From contig NZ_CP032155.1 of NCBI RefSeq assembly GCF_008329905.1, positions 3,100,001 through 3,164,000 of the forward strand: a DNA stretch of 64,000 nt, in the 5' to 3' direction. Shown piece after piece: positions 54,899-64,000 of the stretch (position 1 is the stretch's first letter; each line of letters opens with the position of its first letter). The notes beneath the pieces were generated by a model that made no database searches, was not told the DNA's origin, and saw only the letters and a program-made list of their open reading frames with translations. This stretch comes from Mycobacterium sp. ELW1. Its GTDB lineage: Bacteria > Actinomycetota > Actinomycetes > Mycobacteriales > Mycobacteriaceae. The position numbers were made by a program, and so were the translations under genes.

Positions 54899-55103
54899 TT
54901 TCGCCGAGGGCATCGTGGCACTGATTTGCTCGCCGGCCGGGTACGCGTGTACCGCGTCCCGGCACTATCGATCTCACCCGCGCACCGCCGCCGAAATCCT
55001 TGTTCACGTGAGCAAAGAATCACTGGCGCTGTCAATCTGGCGACAACGAAGATGCCCGACAAGGGACCTCAGGCCATCGTTAGCAAGCAAGCCATGGGCT
55101 AGC

Positions 55104-55129
55104 TTTTACACAAATCGTATTTGTAATAA
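55104..55129. promoter_or_regulatory. Palindromic site before the OsmC-hemerythrin operon
   Basis: TTTTACACAAA, then TCGT, then ATTTGTAATAA: arms AAAT and ATTT with TTACA and TGTAA are nearly symmetric. It shares its first 11 bases with the site at 54194 and lies 71 bases before the OsmC start. Confidence 0.55.
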
Positions 55130-55199
55130 TTAGCGATCCGCTCCTGCGGCAGATGTGGACGTCTGCATTGGGAGCGCAGATAGTAAGGAGTTCGTGGGT

Positions 55200-55640
55200 A
55201 TGAGCATCGCGGATCGAATCGTGCGGACCAACTGGGAGGGTCCTCTCGCGTCTGGCAAAGGCGCTCTGTCAGGGGGCAGTAGCGCGGCGCTGGACGGCCT
55301 GCAGGTGACCTGGGCCTCTCGAACCGAGCAACCAGGCGGCAAGACCAGTCCGGAAGAGCTGGCGGCAGCGGCACATTCATCGTGCTTCGCGATGGCGCTG
55401 GCATTGAAACTGGGCGAGAACAACACTCCGCCGCAACGGCTGGACGTGAAGTCCACCGTGACTCTGGATGCAGTCGACGGAGTTCCGACGATTACTACCT
55501 CCCAGCTGACGGTCAGGGCAGAGGTTGCTGGTCTGGGCGCGGACACCTTCGCGGCCGTGGTGGATGAGGCCGCAGCTCTGTGTCCGGTGTCGCGATTGTT
55601 CGCCGGGGCCAAGATCAGCGTCGATGCCAAGCTTGATTAG
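55200..55640 (+). CDS. OsmC-family peroxiredoxin-like protein
   Basis: 146 residues from ATG 55200, 9 bases after AAGGAG. The two redox Cys are in AAHSSCFAMAL (about 62) and AAALCPVSRLFAG (about 129), and TSPEELAAAAHSSC is the family signature. OsmC proteins reduce organic hydroperoxides. It is first of a two-gene operon with hemerythrin, 44 bases apart. Confidence 0.92.
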   Translation: MSIADRIVRTNWEGPLASGKGALSGGSSAALDGLQVTWASRTEQPGGKTSPEELAAAAHSSCFAMALALKLGENNTPPQRLDVKSTVTLDAVDGVPTITTSQLTVRAEVAGLGADTFAAVVDEAAALCPVSRLFAGAKISVDAKLD

Positions 55641-55684
55641 GCCGATCGGTGCAAGTGCTGTGAACTGACGAAGCGGAGAACGCC

Positions 55685-56158
55685 ATGCCCGACGGGGTTC
55701 TGGCTGCTCTTCTGAAACGTGAGCACCACGAAATAGACAGTGGAATAGCGACCTTCATCGACAACCTCGATGTTGGCTGCGTCAAGCCCGGACTGTCGAG
55801 CACGTCGTTGGACGCACTGCGCCGTCACATTTACTTGGAGGAGACCTTTCTGTTCCCTCCGATCCGCGAGGCCGGCATGATCATGCCGATCGGCGTGATG
55901 ATGCGTGAGCACGGCGAACTGTGGCGCACCACGGGCGCCCTGACCGATCTGCTCGTTGACAGAGCCGACTACGAACAGCTGCGCGATATCTCCCATCGGC
56001 TGCAGGGGCAACTCGAGCAGCACACCTCGAAAGAGGAACCCATCATCTATCCGCATGCGGATAGCGACCTTCCAGCGCAGGTGAGCGCGGAGATTGCCCG
56101 CTTCATCGCATTCGGCCGAACTCCGGACGGATGGGTTTGTCGGCAGGCTGGTCGGTGA
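55685..56158 (+). CDS. Hemerythrin-domain protein
   Basis: 157 residues. Diiron ligands: His in LLKREHHEIDSG, RRHIYLEETFLFPPI (His and Glu), MMREHGELW, LEQHTSKEEPIIYPHADSD (His, Glu, His and Asp). It ends RTPDGWVCRQAGR, typical of one mycobacterial group. Hemerythrins bind O2 or NO. With OsmC and the shared upstream palindrome this fits nitrosative or peroxide stress. Confidence 0.92.
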   Translation: MPDGVLAALLKREHHEIDSGIATFIDNLDVGCVKPGLSSTSLDALRRHIYLEETFLFPPIREAGMIMPIGVMMREHGELWRTTGALTDLLVDRADYEQLRDISHRLQGQLEQHTSKEEPIIYPHADSDLPAQVSAEIARFIAFGRTPDGWVCRQAGR

Positions 56159-56261
56159 TGCGTACCCACGGCGACAGCGGGAACAAGCTCGGTGCGGTCG
56201 GAAGAGACAGATTCGTCGTGTCCTCACCGGGGCCAGCGCTCGATCTACCCGTGCGCCCACA

Positions 56262-56690
56262 CTAGACCGGTTCACAGACCACCAGCGGAATCACGCGGTC
56301 GGTCCACGATTGATATTTGGCCCAACGCGGGTTGTGTGCGATGAATCGCGGCCAGAGTTGCGCCCGTTCCCGCCTTGTCGGCAACGCGAGCGCGCATGGT
56401 GTGGTCTGCGCTCGGATCTGCACGTGCACATCAGGATTCGCGCGCAGGTTCAGAAACCACATTGGGTGTGTGGGCACACGGCCCTCCGACGCCACCACGA
56501 CCACACCGATACCGTCGGCCATAAACATTCAACGGACTCGTTCGGGATAATCCGCTCGTGCGGCCCGTCGTAGTCAATAGAGATAGGGGATCCCCAGCTC
56601 ATGCCACCACCCGCGCGTCGGTGACGCGATAGATTGCCACGTTCGACTTGGCCATCCATTTCAAGAGACCTGGGCCAGAACCGACATGAG
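56262..56690 (-). pseudogene. Ddn-type F420-dependent nitroreductase, broken
   Basis: Pieces of one deazaflavin nitroreductase lie in order on the minus strand: GLLKWMAKSNVAIYRVTDAR, a TGA where a residue is expected (near 56598), PLSLLTTTGRTSGLSRTSPL in another frame, then VASEGRVPTHPMWFLNLRAN and PDVHVQI to CEPV and the stop at 56262. A stop codon and at least one frameshift inactivate it. Ddn homologues belong to the DosR regulon. Confidence 0.75.
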
Positions 56691-56824
56691 AACCGGCGGT
56701 CTCTTGGATGCCATTTTCCGAGTCTAAATCGGTCGATGTAACGCGCTGGATCAATGGGTGTCCGCACCGGACTGGATGAGGCGGGCCGTACCATCCGCCG
56801 CGTTTGCCCAATTCGGTTGCCCCG

Positions 56825-59098
56825 TCATGCGCTGCGGGTCCGCACCTGCTGCGCGGCGGCCACCAGACGCTGCAGGGATGCCGTCACTTCATCGGTAGTG
56901 CGTGTCTTCAACCCGCAGTCGGGGTTGACCCAGAGCCTTTCGGCGGGAACCGATTCCAGCGCCTCGCGCAGCAATGAGATGATCTCATCTACGCCGGGAA
57001 CGCGTGGTGAGTGGATGTCGTAGACACCTGGCCCCACGCTGTTGGCGAAGCCTGCCGCGTTGAGATCGCCGAGTACCTCCATGTGGCTGCGTGCGGCCTC
57101 GATGGAGGTGACGTCGGCATCGAGATCCGCAATCGCACCGATTACCTCCCCGAACTCCGAATAGCACAAATGGGTGTGGATCTGGGTGGAGTCCGCGACT
57201 CCTGAAGTCGAGAGCTGGAAAGCGCTAACTGCCCACCGAAGGTAGGCGTCCTTGTCCTCAGTTCGCAGGGGCAGCAGTTCACGCAGCGCGGGCTCGTCCA
57301 CCTGGATGATGGCGATACCGGCCAACTCCAGATCGATTGCCTCATCGCGAATCGCCAGCGCCACTTGGGCTGCCGTCGCGGCCATTGGTTGATCGTCACG
57401 CACGAACGACCACGCCAGAATCGTCACCGGACCGGTCAACATGCCTTTCACCGGTTTGTCGGTGAGCGACTGGGCGTAGGTGATCCAGTCCACCGTCATC
57501 GGGCGGAGCCGAGCCACGTCGCCGTACAGGATCGGCGGGCGCACGCACCGACTGCCGTAGGACTGCACCCATCCGTTCTGTGTCGCGAAGAACCCGTCGA
57601 GCTTTTCGGCGAAGTACTGCACCATGTCGTTGCGTTCGGGTTCACCGTGGACCAGCACGTCGAGGCCGAGCTCCTCCTGCAGCGTGATGACATCAGCGAT
57701 CTCCGCCTGCATCCGCCGCTCGTACTCAGCCTGGTCGATGTTGCCGGCCCGCAGATCTGCCCTAGCGACTCGGATGGCCGATGTCTGCGGGTAAGAACCG
57801 ATGGTGGTGGTCGGCAGCTCGGGCAGATGCAACCGCTCGGTTTGCGCCGCACGGCGTGCAGCTGCGGGACCCCGTCCTGCTCCTGACGCTGTGATTGACG
57901 AGATGCGGGATCGGATCTGGCCGTTGTTCAGCCGCGGGTCAGAGCGGCGCGACGCAATCGCTGAGTTGGAGGTGGCGACCTCATCGGCGATAGCCTCGCT
58001 GCCCTCTCTCAAGCCGCGCGCCAAGGCGACGACCTCGGCGACCTTCTCCGTGCCAAATGCCAGCCAACTACGCAGTGCGGCATCGATATCCGATTCGGCA
58101 TCGAGCGTGTACGGAACGTGCATGGTTGAGCAGGACGTCGCCACTGCGACCTGGCCACCCTGTCCTTGCAGGCTGACGAGCGTACCTAGAGCCGCCTCGA
58201 GATCCGCGCGCCAGATGTTGCGCCCGTCGACGATGCCCGCCACGACGAGCTTGTCGGCTAGCTCGGGAATGGCCGCGACTGCTGAGATTCCACCGGCCAC
58301 GAGATCGACTCCGATCGCTTCGACTGCGGTGCGCGCCAAGACAGGCAGCACTCCGTTGAGCGTGCCGAAATAGGTGGCGACGAAGATGGCAGGACGCGTG
58401 ACTAGACGTCCGAGCATCTCGTAGCTGCGCGCCGCCAATTCTTCCGCGTTTTCCAAAGCGTCGGTAACCAGCACGGGCTCGTCGACCTGAACCCAATCCA
58501 CACCCTTATCGACGAGCAACTCCAGCAGCTCGCCGTACACGACAAGTAGCTCGGCGAGCCGGTCGATCGGCGCACCCGCACCATCGACGGCCTTACTCAA
58601 CGCTAGGAACGTGATCGGCCCCACGATGACCGGTCGGGCTGGAATCCCCAGTGCGCGGGCCTCTTCCAATTCCGCCAGCACCTTGCCCGGATTGAGCGTG
58701 AACTCCGTGTCGGGCCCGATTTCGGGAACGATGTAGTGGTAGTTGGTGTCGAACCACTTGGTCATTTCCAATGGCGCGATCTCGTCGTTGCCGCGGGCGG
58801 CCACGAAATAACGCTCCAGATCGTCGGTGACGCCGGTAGCCCGGGTCGGCAATGCGCCTACCAGGACCGCGGTGTCGAGCACCTGGTCGTAATAGGAAAA
58901 CGTGTTCACCGGAACCGAATCCAGCCCTGCGGCGACCAGTGACTTCCAGGTATCGCTCCGCAGTTTCGCAGCGATGAACTCAAGCTCACTGCGGGCGAGG
59001 ATGCCCGCCCAGTACATCTCGACAGCGCGCTTAAGTTCGCGGTTGGGGCCGATGCGCGGTGAACCGAGAATGGTCGCGGTAAACGGTGCTGCGGTCAT
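56825..59098 (-). CDS. metE: Cobalamin-independent methionine synthase
   Basis: 757 residues from ATG 59098, which has GGAGG 7 bases upstream. N-terminal half is the barrel with [16 protein letters not shown]. The C-terminal catalytic half holds the zinc ligands: HTHLCYSEF (His, Cys), Glu in [14 protein letters not shown] and the last Cys in NPDCGLKTR. It transfers methyl from methyltetrahydrofolate triglutamate to homocysteine. In many mycobacteria metE is under a cobalamin riboswitch; here a small ORF overlaps its start instead. It is divergent from the AhpD-aconitase pair. Confidence 0.96.
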   Translation of the reverse strand: MTAAPFTATILGSPRIGPNRELKRAVEMYWAGILARSELEFIAAKLRSDTWKSLVAAGLDSVPVNTFSYYDQVLDTAVLVGALPTRATGVTDDLERYFVAARGNDEIAPLEMTKWFDTNYHYIVPEIGPDTEFTLNPGKVLAELEEARALGIPARPVIVGPITFLALSKAVDGAGAPIDRLAELLVVYGELLELLVDKGVDWVQVDEPVLVTDALENAEELAARSYEMLGRLVTRPAIFVATYFGTLNGVLPVLARTAVEAIGVDLVAGGISAVAAIPELADKLVVAGIVDGRNIWRADLEAALGTLVSLQGQGGQVAVATSCSTMHVPYTLDAESDIDAALRSWLAFGTEKVAEVVALARGLREGSEAIADEVATSNSAIASRRSDPRLNNGQIRSRISSITASGAGRGPAAARRAAQTERLHLPELPTTTIGSYPQTSAIRVARADLRAGNIDQAEYERRMQAEIADVITLQEELGLDVLVHGEPERNDMVQYFAEKLDGFFATQNGWVQSYGSRCVRPPILYGDVARLRPMTVDWITYAQSLTDKPVKGMLTGPVTILAWSFVRDDQPMAATAAQVALAIRDEAIDLELAGIAIIQVDEPALRELLPLRTEDKDAYLRWAVSAFQLSTSGVADSTQIHTHLCYSEFGEVIGAIADLDADVTSIEAARSHMEVLGDLNAAGFANSVGPGVYDIHSPRVPGVDEIISLLREALESVPAERLWVNPDCGLKTRTTDEVTASLQRLVAAAQQVRTRSA

Positions 59099-59448
59099 CA
59101 CGACGTCCTCCAACGTCCGACGGGATGGTCATCGCCAGGAGACGTCGCACCGAGGACGGCGCGAAGGCCGCTCCGGTCATCCGCCCGTCCCACGAGGCGA
59201 CAAACCACCGGATGCGGCGCGCCCGGAGCAACTGCCAGGTCTTCGGACTCGCAGGCTCGCGTCGCGCGGTCCCGCACGCCTACTGACCGACGCTCATATA
59301 CGCGGTCGTAGCGCGGGGGATAGGCGACGTTGCCGACCGCGACAACGTCGTTGATCGCAGCAATACCGACCTTGTCTGAGCCGGCCATGACTTTCGGTGT
59401 GGTCCGACCCTTCCGTCCGGGACCGTTGATAGACACTGTCGTCGCCAT
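59098..59448 (-). CDS. Unrecognised ORF translationally coupled to metE
   Basis: 116 residues from ATG 59448, 7 bases after GGAAGG; its TGA overlaps the metE ATG (TGATG). It starts [20 protein letters not shown] and later reads [16 protein letters not shown]. No family recognised. The same DNA contains GAGTCCGAAGACCTGG (near 59245), close to the 3' end signature of cobalamin riboswitches, so it may instead be untranslated leader RNA. Confidence 0.45.
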   Translation of the reverse strand: MATTVSINGPGRKGRTTPKVMAGSDKVGIAAINDVVAVGNVAYPPRYDRVYERRSVGVRDRATRACESEDLAVAPGAPHPVVCRLVGRADDRSGLRAVLGATSPGDDHPVGRWRTS

Positions 59449-59600
59449 CACACACCTTCCACGCCGTGGCGCCACCCGTTGCAAATATAGAGGATGATAC
59501 CCATTTATATCCCGGACTGCGGGTAGAGTGGCTCAGTGAGACCAGCGCCGCGGGCGCGACGAGCATCGCTACGGCCGGCAGCGCAGAGTGGAGATGTGTT

Positions 59601-59972
59601 GTGTCCGAGTCCCTTTATCAGCCGGCGACACGGCAGATGTCGGCTCGCCGAAAGGCTCTTGCCCCCAACATCCACGATGCCTTCGACGGGTTTTCTCGTG
59701 CGGTGTTCGCCGAGGGTGCGCTGCCCGAGAAGACCAAGCAGCTCATCGCTGTCGCGGTCGCACACGTGACCCAGTGTCCGTACTGCATCACCGGCCACAC
59801 CAAGCTGGCGAGGCGCAAAGGCGCAAGCCCTGAAGAGATCATGGAGGCCGTCTGGGTCGCCGCGGAGATGCGGGCCGGCGGCGCGTTTGCCCACGCAGAG
59901 TTTGCCATTCACGCGATGGACCAAATCGACGCCCACTCTCACACCCCGGGTGCGGATGGCGCGCCGTCGTGA
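59601..59972 (+). CDS. Carboxymuconolactone decarboxylase/AhpD-like protein
   Basis: 123 residues from GTG 59601. The AhpD signature is [20 protein letters not shown], with the redox CxxC and downstream His, and [20 protein letters not shown]. These proteins act as thiol-dependent peroxidase partners. GTG of the aconitase gene overlaps its stop, so the two are coupled. The upstream gap of about 150 bases also serves metE. Confidence 0.9.
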   Translation: MSESLYQPATRQMSARRKALAPNIHDAFDGFSRAVFAEGALPEKTKQLIAVAVAHVTQCPYCITGHTKLARRKGASPEEIMEAVWVAAEMRAGGAFAHAEFAIHAMDQIDAHSHTPGADGAPS

Positions 59973-62777
59973 GCCTCAACAGTTTCGGTGCCCGTGATCG
60001 GCTTGTCGTCGACGGCGAAGGCCACGAGATCTTTCGTCTGGATCGGGTGCAGACCGCACACCGGCTGCCCTACAGCCTGCGGGTGCTGCTGGAGAATTTG
60101 CTCCGCAATGAGGACGGCCGTCTGGTTACCGGGGAGCAGGTGGCGGCGTTGGCAGGGTGGGATCCCATGCGGCAGAGCGGTACCGAGATCCAGTTCACGC
60201 CGGCCAGGGTGTTGATGCAGGATTTCACCGGCGTCCCGTGCGTGGTCGACCTGGTCGCGATGCGTGATGCGATGACCGCGCTGGGCGGGGACGCGACCAA
60301 GATCAACCCGCTGATCCCCACGGAGCTGGTGATCGATCACTCGGTGATCGCGGACGTGTTCGCCCGTCCCGACGCGTCCAAGGTCAATGCTGGCCTGGAA
60401 TTCGACCGCAACCGGGAGCGCTACCAGTTGCTGCGGTGGGCGCAGCAGGCGTTCGACGATTTCTTGGTCGTGCCGCCAGACACCGGAATCTGTCATCAGG
60501 TCAATCTCGAATATCTGGCCCGAGTGGTGTTCACCCGGGCCGGCCCTGAGGGCCCACAGGCCTATCCAGACACTCTCGTCGGGACTGACTCGCACACCCC
60601 GATGGTCAACGGGCTCGGCGTGCTCGGTTGGGGAGTCGGCGGCATCGAAGCGGAGGCCGCCATGCTCGGGCAGCCGATGAGCATGCTGATCCCGCAGGTG
60701 CTCGGCCTCAAGCTCACCGGGGAGCTGCGCGAGGGCACGACCGCGACCGATCTGGTGCTCACCGTCGCCGAACTCCTGCGCCAGACGGGGGGTGGTGGGC
60801 AAGTTCGTCGACTTCTACGGCCCCGGTGTGGCGACCGTGCCGCTGGCGAACCGGGCGACCCTGGGCAACATGAGTCCCGAATACGGGTCGACCTGTGCGA
60901 TCTTCCCGATCGATGCGGAAACATTGACCTATCTGAGGCTGACCGGACGCTCCGAACCGCAGATACGGCTGGTCGAGGCGTACGCCAAAGAGCAGGGTTT
61001 GTGGCATGACCCGGACGACGAGCCGGTCTACAGCCACAGCGTCGAACTCGACCTGTCCAGTGTGGAGCCCTCGATCGCTGGGCCGAAGCGACCCCAGGAC
61101 CGCATCCCGCTGTCGATGGCATCGAATGCGGTCGATTCGCGACTTGCCAGTGGTCCCCGGGTTGTCGTGCAGGCGGGCGGGCTCGATGAGGCGTTGAGCG
61201 AATCATTCCCGGCAAGTGATCCGGTCGCCATCGATCACGACCGCGACGACGACGTCCCGTTCGCGCCGCGCGGTTACGGCCAGTCCCATGAACTGCAGTC
61301 GGATCCGGTGTCGGTGACCCTCGAAGATGGCACCCGCACGGCAATCGCCCACGGGCATGTGGTGATCGCAGCGATCACCTCGTGCACCAACACTTCCAAC
61401 CCATCGGTCATGATCGGTGCCGGCCTACTGGCCAAGAAAGCCGTCGAGCGCGGCCTGTCTCGAAAGCCTTGGGTGAAAACGACACTTGCCCCGGGCTCGC
61501 GTGTCGTGACCGACTACTACGACCGAGCCGGCCTGACCCCGTACCTGGATCGGCTCGGGTTTTCCCTGGTCGGCTACGGCTGCACCACCTGTATCGGCAA
61601 CTCTGGACCGCTGATCCCACAGGTCAGCGAGGCCGTCACCGAACACGACCTGACGGTCTGCTCGGTACTGTCCGGCAACCGCAACTTCGAGGGCCGCATT
61701 CATCCCGAGTGCAAAATGAACTTCCTGACCTCCCCGCCGCTGGTGATCGCCTACGCGCTGACCGGCACCATGCTCGCCGACCTGCTCAACGATCCCCTCG
61801 GCACCGACTCTTCGGGGCAGCCGGTGTATCTGCGCGACATCTGGCCCAGCACCCAGGAGGTCAAGGAGGTGATCGACGAGTGCGTGCGAGCGGAGATGTT
61901 CACCCGCGGCTACGCCGACGTGCTAGTCGGCGACGACAATTGGCGCGGCCTCGACGTCGCCACCGGGCAGATCTTCGACTGGGACAACGCCTCCACCTAT
62001 GTCCGCCACCCCCCGTATTTCGACGGCATGAGCCGAGAGCCGGACCCCGTCGACGACATCACTGGAGCGAGAGTGCTTGCCGTGCTCGGTGATTCGGTCA
62101 CCACCGACCACATTTCGCCCGCCGGTGCGATCAAGGCCGATAGCCCCGCCGGGAACTACCTGAGCGGCCACGGGGTCGCGCGGGGCGAATTCAACTCCTA
62201 CGGCTCCCGCCGTGGCAACCACGAGGTGATGATTCGGGGCACGTTCGCGAACATCCGGCTGCGTAACCTCCTCGCTCCCGGTACCGAGGGTGGGGTCACC
62301 CGGCATCTACCCGGCGGCGAGCCGATGACCATCTTCGACGCATCCACCGCGTATGCCGCCGACGGGGTGCCGCTGATCATCCTGGCCGGTGCGGAGTACG
62401 GCTCGGGCTCGTCGCGGGACTGGGCGGCGAAAGGCACCCTGCTGCTTGGGGTGCGGGCGGTCCTGGCCACCTCCTTCGAGCGGATCCACCGCTCGAACCT
62501 GATCGGCATGGGAGTGCTGCCCCTGCAGTATCCGGCCGGCGCCTCAAGGGAAAGCCTCGGCCTCACCGGCGAGGAGCTGTATTCGATCACCGGACTCGCC
62601 GGCGCCGACCCTGCCGCACCGTTCCCCAACGAGGTCACCGTCCACGCCGAACGAGACGGGCAGAACACCGAATTCGTCGCCACTGTGCGCATCGACACTC
62701 CCGCCGAGGCTGCCTACTACCGGCACGGCGGCATCCTGCAATACGTCCTGCGGCAACTGCTCGCAGGCAAAGACTGA
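59969..62777 (+). pseudogene. acnA: Aconitate hydratase AcnA, frameshifted
   Basis: The first frame (59969-61009) holds the N-terminal third up to [11 protein letters not shown]; the second (to 62777) continues [20 protein letters not shown] to the end. They join at a run of six G at 60787-60792; five G would give [14 protein letters not shown] without a break. Cluster ligands are intact: [11 protein letters not shown] and [13 protein letters not shown]. It contains an inserted segment with [14 protein letters not shown] (61180-61230) not usual in aconitases. Either a pseudogene, or the extra G is a sequence error in a working gene. Confidence 0.9.
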
Positions 62778-62933
62778 GCGAAGACCCGTAACTACCGACG
62801 ATATCGGCGTGCGGTCCGGTAATGCCACGATGGTTGTGGCCGGCCGCGTTGAGCCGGGCTGCAGAGCTCGCGCCCCACTACCGAATAGGTCGATGCGGCG
62901 GCGATCGGAATAGTCGATGCGGCGGGATCGACG

Positions 62934-63291
62934 TCAATGCAGTACCGCTGCAAGCACGGCGGCCTCGCTGATGTCGACGGCCTTACTCGCCGTAAGCAGC
63001 GTCAACGTTCCCTTCTTGCGAGGTAGCGTAAGTGCGTCAGGACTTCGGCGCGCGCAGGTTCGGTCAACTCCTCCTGATAGCGGCGAGTGAACTCCTCGAA
63101 CCGTTCCGGAGCGTGGTTGTACCACTTACGCAGCTCATTGGACGGCGCGATCTGCTTGCACCATTCGTCCACATCCGCTTTTTCCTTGGTCATCCCGCGC
63201 GGCCAGATCCGGTCCACCAGCACCCGAGTACCGTCGCCGCGTACCGATGGTCATAAACACGGCGCACCTGCACCGCGTAGGCGTTTCCCAT
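62934..63291 (-). pseudogene. DUF488 family protein with two frameshifts
   Basis: Start MGNAYAVQVRRVYDHRYAA from ATG 63291, then a one-base loss (near 63235) before VLVDRIWPRGMTKEKADVDE and WCKQIAPSNELRKWYNHAPE, then a second shift near 63018 before KKGTLTLLTASKAVDISEAA to the stop at 62934. The three pieces give one complete DUF488 protein, so the two shifts are the only damage. Confidence 0.8.
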
Positions 63292-63360
63292 TGGTTGCCT
63301 CCCGGCTCAGATAAGGCATCTCGTATGTTCCATGGACGTCTGAAGCGACGGACTCTGTTA

Positions 63361-63377
63361 ATATAAATGAAGTATAT
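63361..63377. promoter_or_regulatory. ATATA-N7-TATAT inverted repeat before the winged-helix gene
   Basis: AT-rich inverted repeat followed by CCGTTAAAAG, 31 bases before the GTG start. Such AT-rich repeats in GC-rich DNA suit an ArsR-type operator or the promoter itself. A related AT-rich stretch lies near 59490-59510 before the AhpD gene. Confidence 0.35.
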
Positions 63378-63408
63378 CCGTTAAAAGTGTGAAGGGTATG
63401 GATCGAGG

Positions 63409-64000
63409 GTGAACGAGGAAACCGACACCGTGGCCGGTCCGCGTGGGCGTCGACGAGAGCGCCTGCCGCGCAACCGGCAACGGGAGCGAGTGGTTCAGAT
63501 GGTCCGTGAGCACGGCGGCGCGATTGACGCGGTCGAGCTCGCTTCGCGGCTAAATTTGCACGTGACCACCGTGCGTTTCCACCTGGATGCGTTGTGCGAC
63601 GAAGGCGCGATCGAGCGTACTCGGATGAACCGGGACGGTGTGGGCCGCCCCCGAACGGGATACCGTGCCGTCGAGGAGCGTCTGGATTACCGGATACTTG
63701 CTGAGATCCTCGCGATGGAACTCGGCGAGACGGTGCAGACGCGCGCTCGGCGCGCCCAGCGCGCTGGACAGCAGTGGGCCGCGCGGATCGCCGATTCCCG
63801 AGGTCAACCCTTTGCGGGCCAGGCTGATTCGGACGCGGGGGAGGGGGGTGACCCGCTGGATCGCGGAGCGGTTCTGGCCACCGAGATCTTCGTCCGGATG
63901 GGGTTTGATCCCGAACTGGCTGCTGAATCAGAACCCTCGGCATCGCTGTCGGCCGATAGGGAGCAGGTGCTTGGGCGGGAGCGGGTCATTCGGCTACACG
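63409..64000 (+). CDS. Winged-helix regulator, paralogue of the fdxA-operon regulator; runs off the window
   Basis: 197 visible codons, open to the last base, start GTG 63409. The winged helix is RERVVQMVREHGGAIDAVEL, then LNLHVTTVRFHLDALCDEGA and GVGRPRTGYRAV. Near the edge it reads EIFVRMGFDPELAAESEPS, matching the LGFEPE region of the 50788-51483 regulator just before its Cys cluster, so the remaining part probably has that cluster too. The target is unknown. Confidence 0.85.
   Translation, partial: MNEETDTVAGPRGRRRERLPRNRQRERVVQMVREHGGAIDAVELASRLNLHVTTVRFHLDALCDEGAIERTRMNRDGVGRPRTGYRAVEERLDYRILAEILAMELGETVQTRARRAQRAGQQWAARIADSRGQPFAGQADSDAGEGGDPLDRGAVLATEIFVRMGFDPELAAESEPSASLSADREQVLGRERVIRLH

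Noticed and set aside
63251..63943. 230-codon minus-strand frame opposite the last regulator
   Set aside because: Arg/Pro/Ser-rich shadow of the winged-helix gene.

Overview
The window is high-GC DNA from a mycobacterium, most likely a fast-growing environmental Mycolicibacterium-type species (inference). The evidence is the gene content: an MmpL transporter, an F420-dependent oxidoreductase, a mycothiol-type maleylpyruvate isomerase homologue, a cutinase, a Tat-exported Rv2525c-like protein, an Rv1733c-like membrane protein, a DUF5994 protein and an FdxA-type ferredoxin. No rRNA, tRNA, CRISPR array or intact insertion sequence was recognised.

Bases 1-28,340 look like ordinary chromosome. 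A minus-strand cluster (mmpL, crtE, crtB, glycosyltransferase) makes and probably decorates or exports a C40 or C30 isoprenoid, but no desaturase is present. Then come an F420 oxidoreductase, a cutinase, an NDH-2, two GGDEF-EAL proteins, a thiolase/DUF35 pair, a DCC thiol protein, an SDR, an HD protein, a DUF1906 protein, an orphan PIN protein, a DUF5666 lipoprotein, a phospholipase D with a frameshifted tail, a TetR/DUF1348 divergent pair with three operator palindromes, a dienelactone-hydrolase homologue lacking its nucleophile, and a YCII/ECF-sigma pair.

Bases 28,340-44,700 are gene-sparse and contain several decayed genes: amine oxidase, DUF2254, SLC13 permease, CBS-domain protein and GH65 glycosidase. 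Intact genes between them include a quinol-type nitric oxide reductase followed by a cysteine-cluster membrane protein and a slipin, two GreA-like proteins, two DadA-like oxidases, and an isolated coaD.

Bases 44,700-64,000 hold a redox and nitrosative-stress set: catalase, an ECF sigma factor with an Rv1733c-like protein, a PucR regulator, an operon of ferredoxin, winged-helix regulator, membrane protein, hypothetical protein and cupin, a stand-alone cytochrome oxidase subunit I, a DUF2249 protein, OsmC, hemerythrin, MetE with a coupled small ORF, an AhpD-like protein and an aconitase broken by one extra G. A second winged-helix regulator runs off the right edge. Several of these enzymes (CtaD, aconitase, MetE, CoaD) are normally core housekeeping functions, so they may be spare, stress-tolerant isoforms alongside the NO and peroxide detoxification genes; this is inference.

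Shared control signals seen directly are three TGTAGACA-N4-TGTCTACA palindromes at the TetR gene, similar TTTTACACAAA palindromic sites before the DUF2249 and OsmC genes, and a DosR-like box before ctaD.
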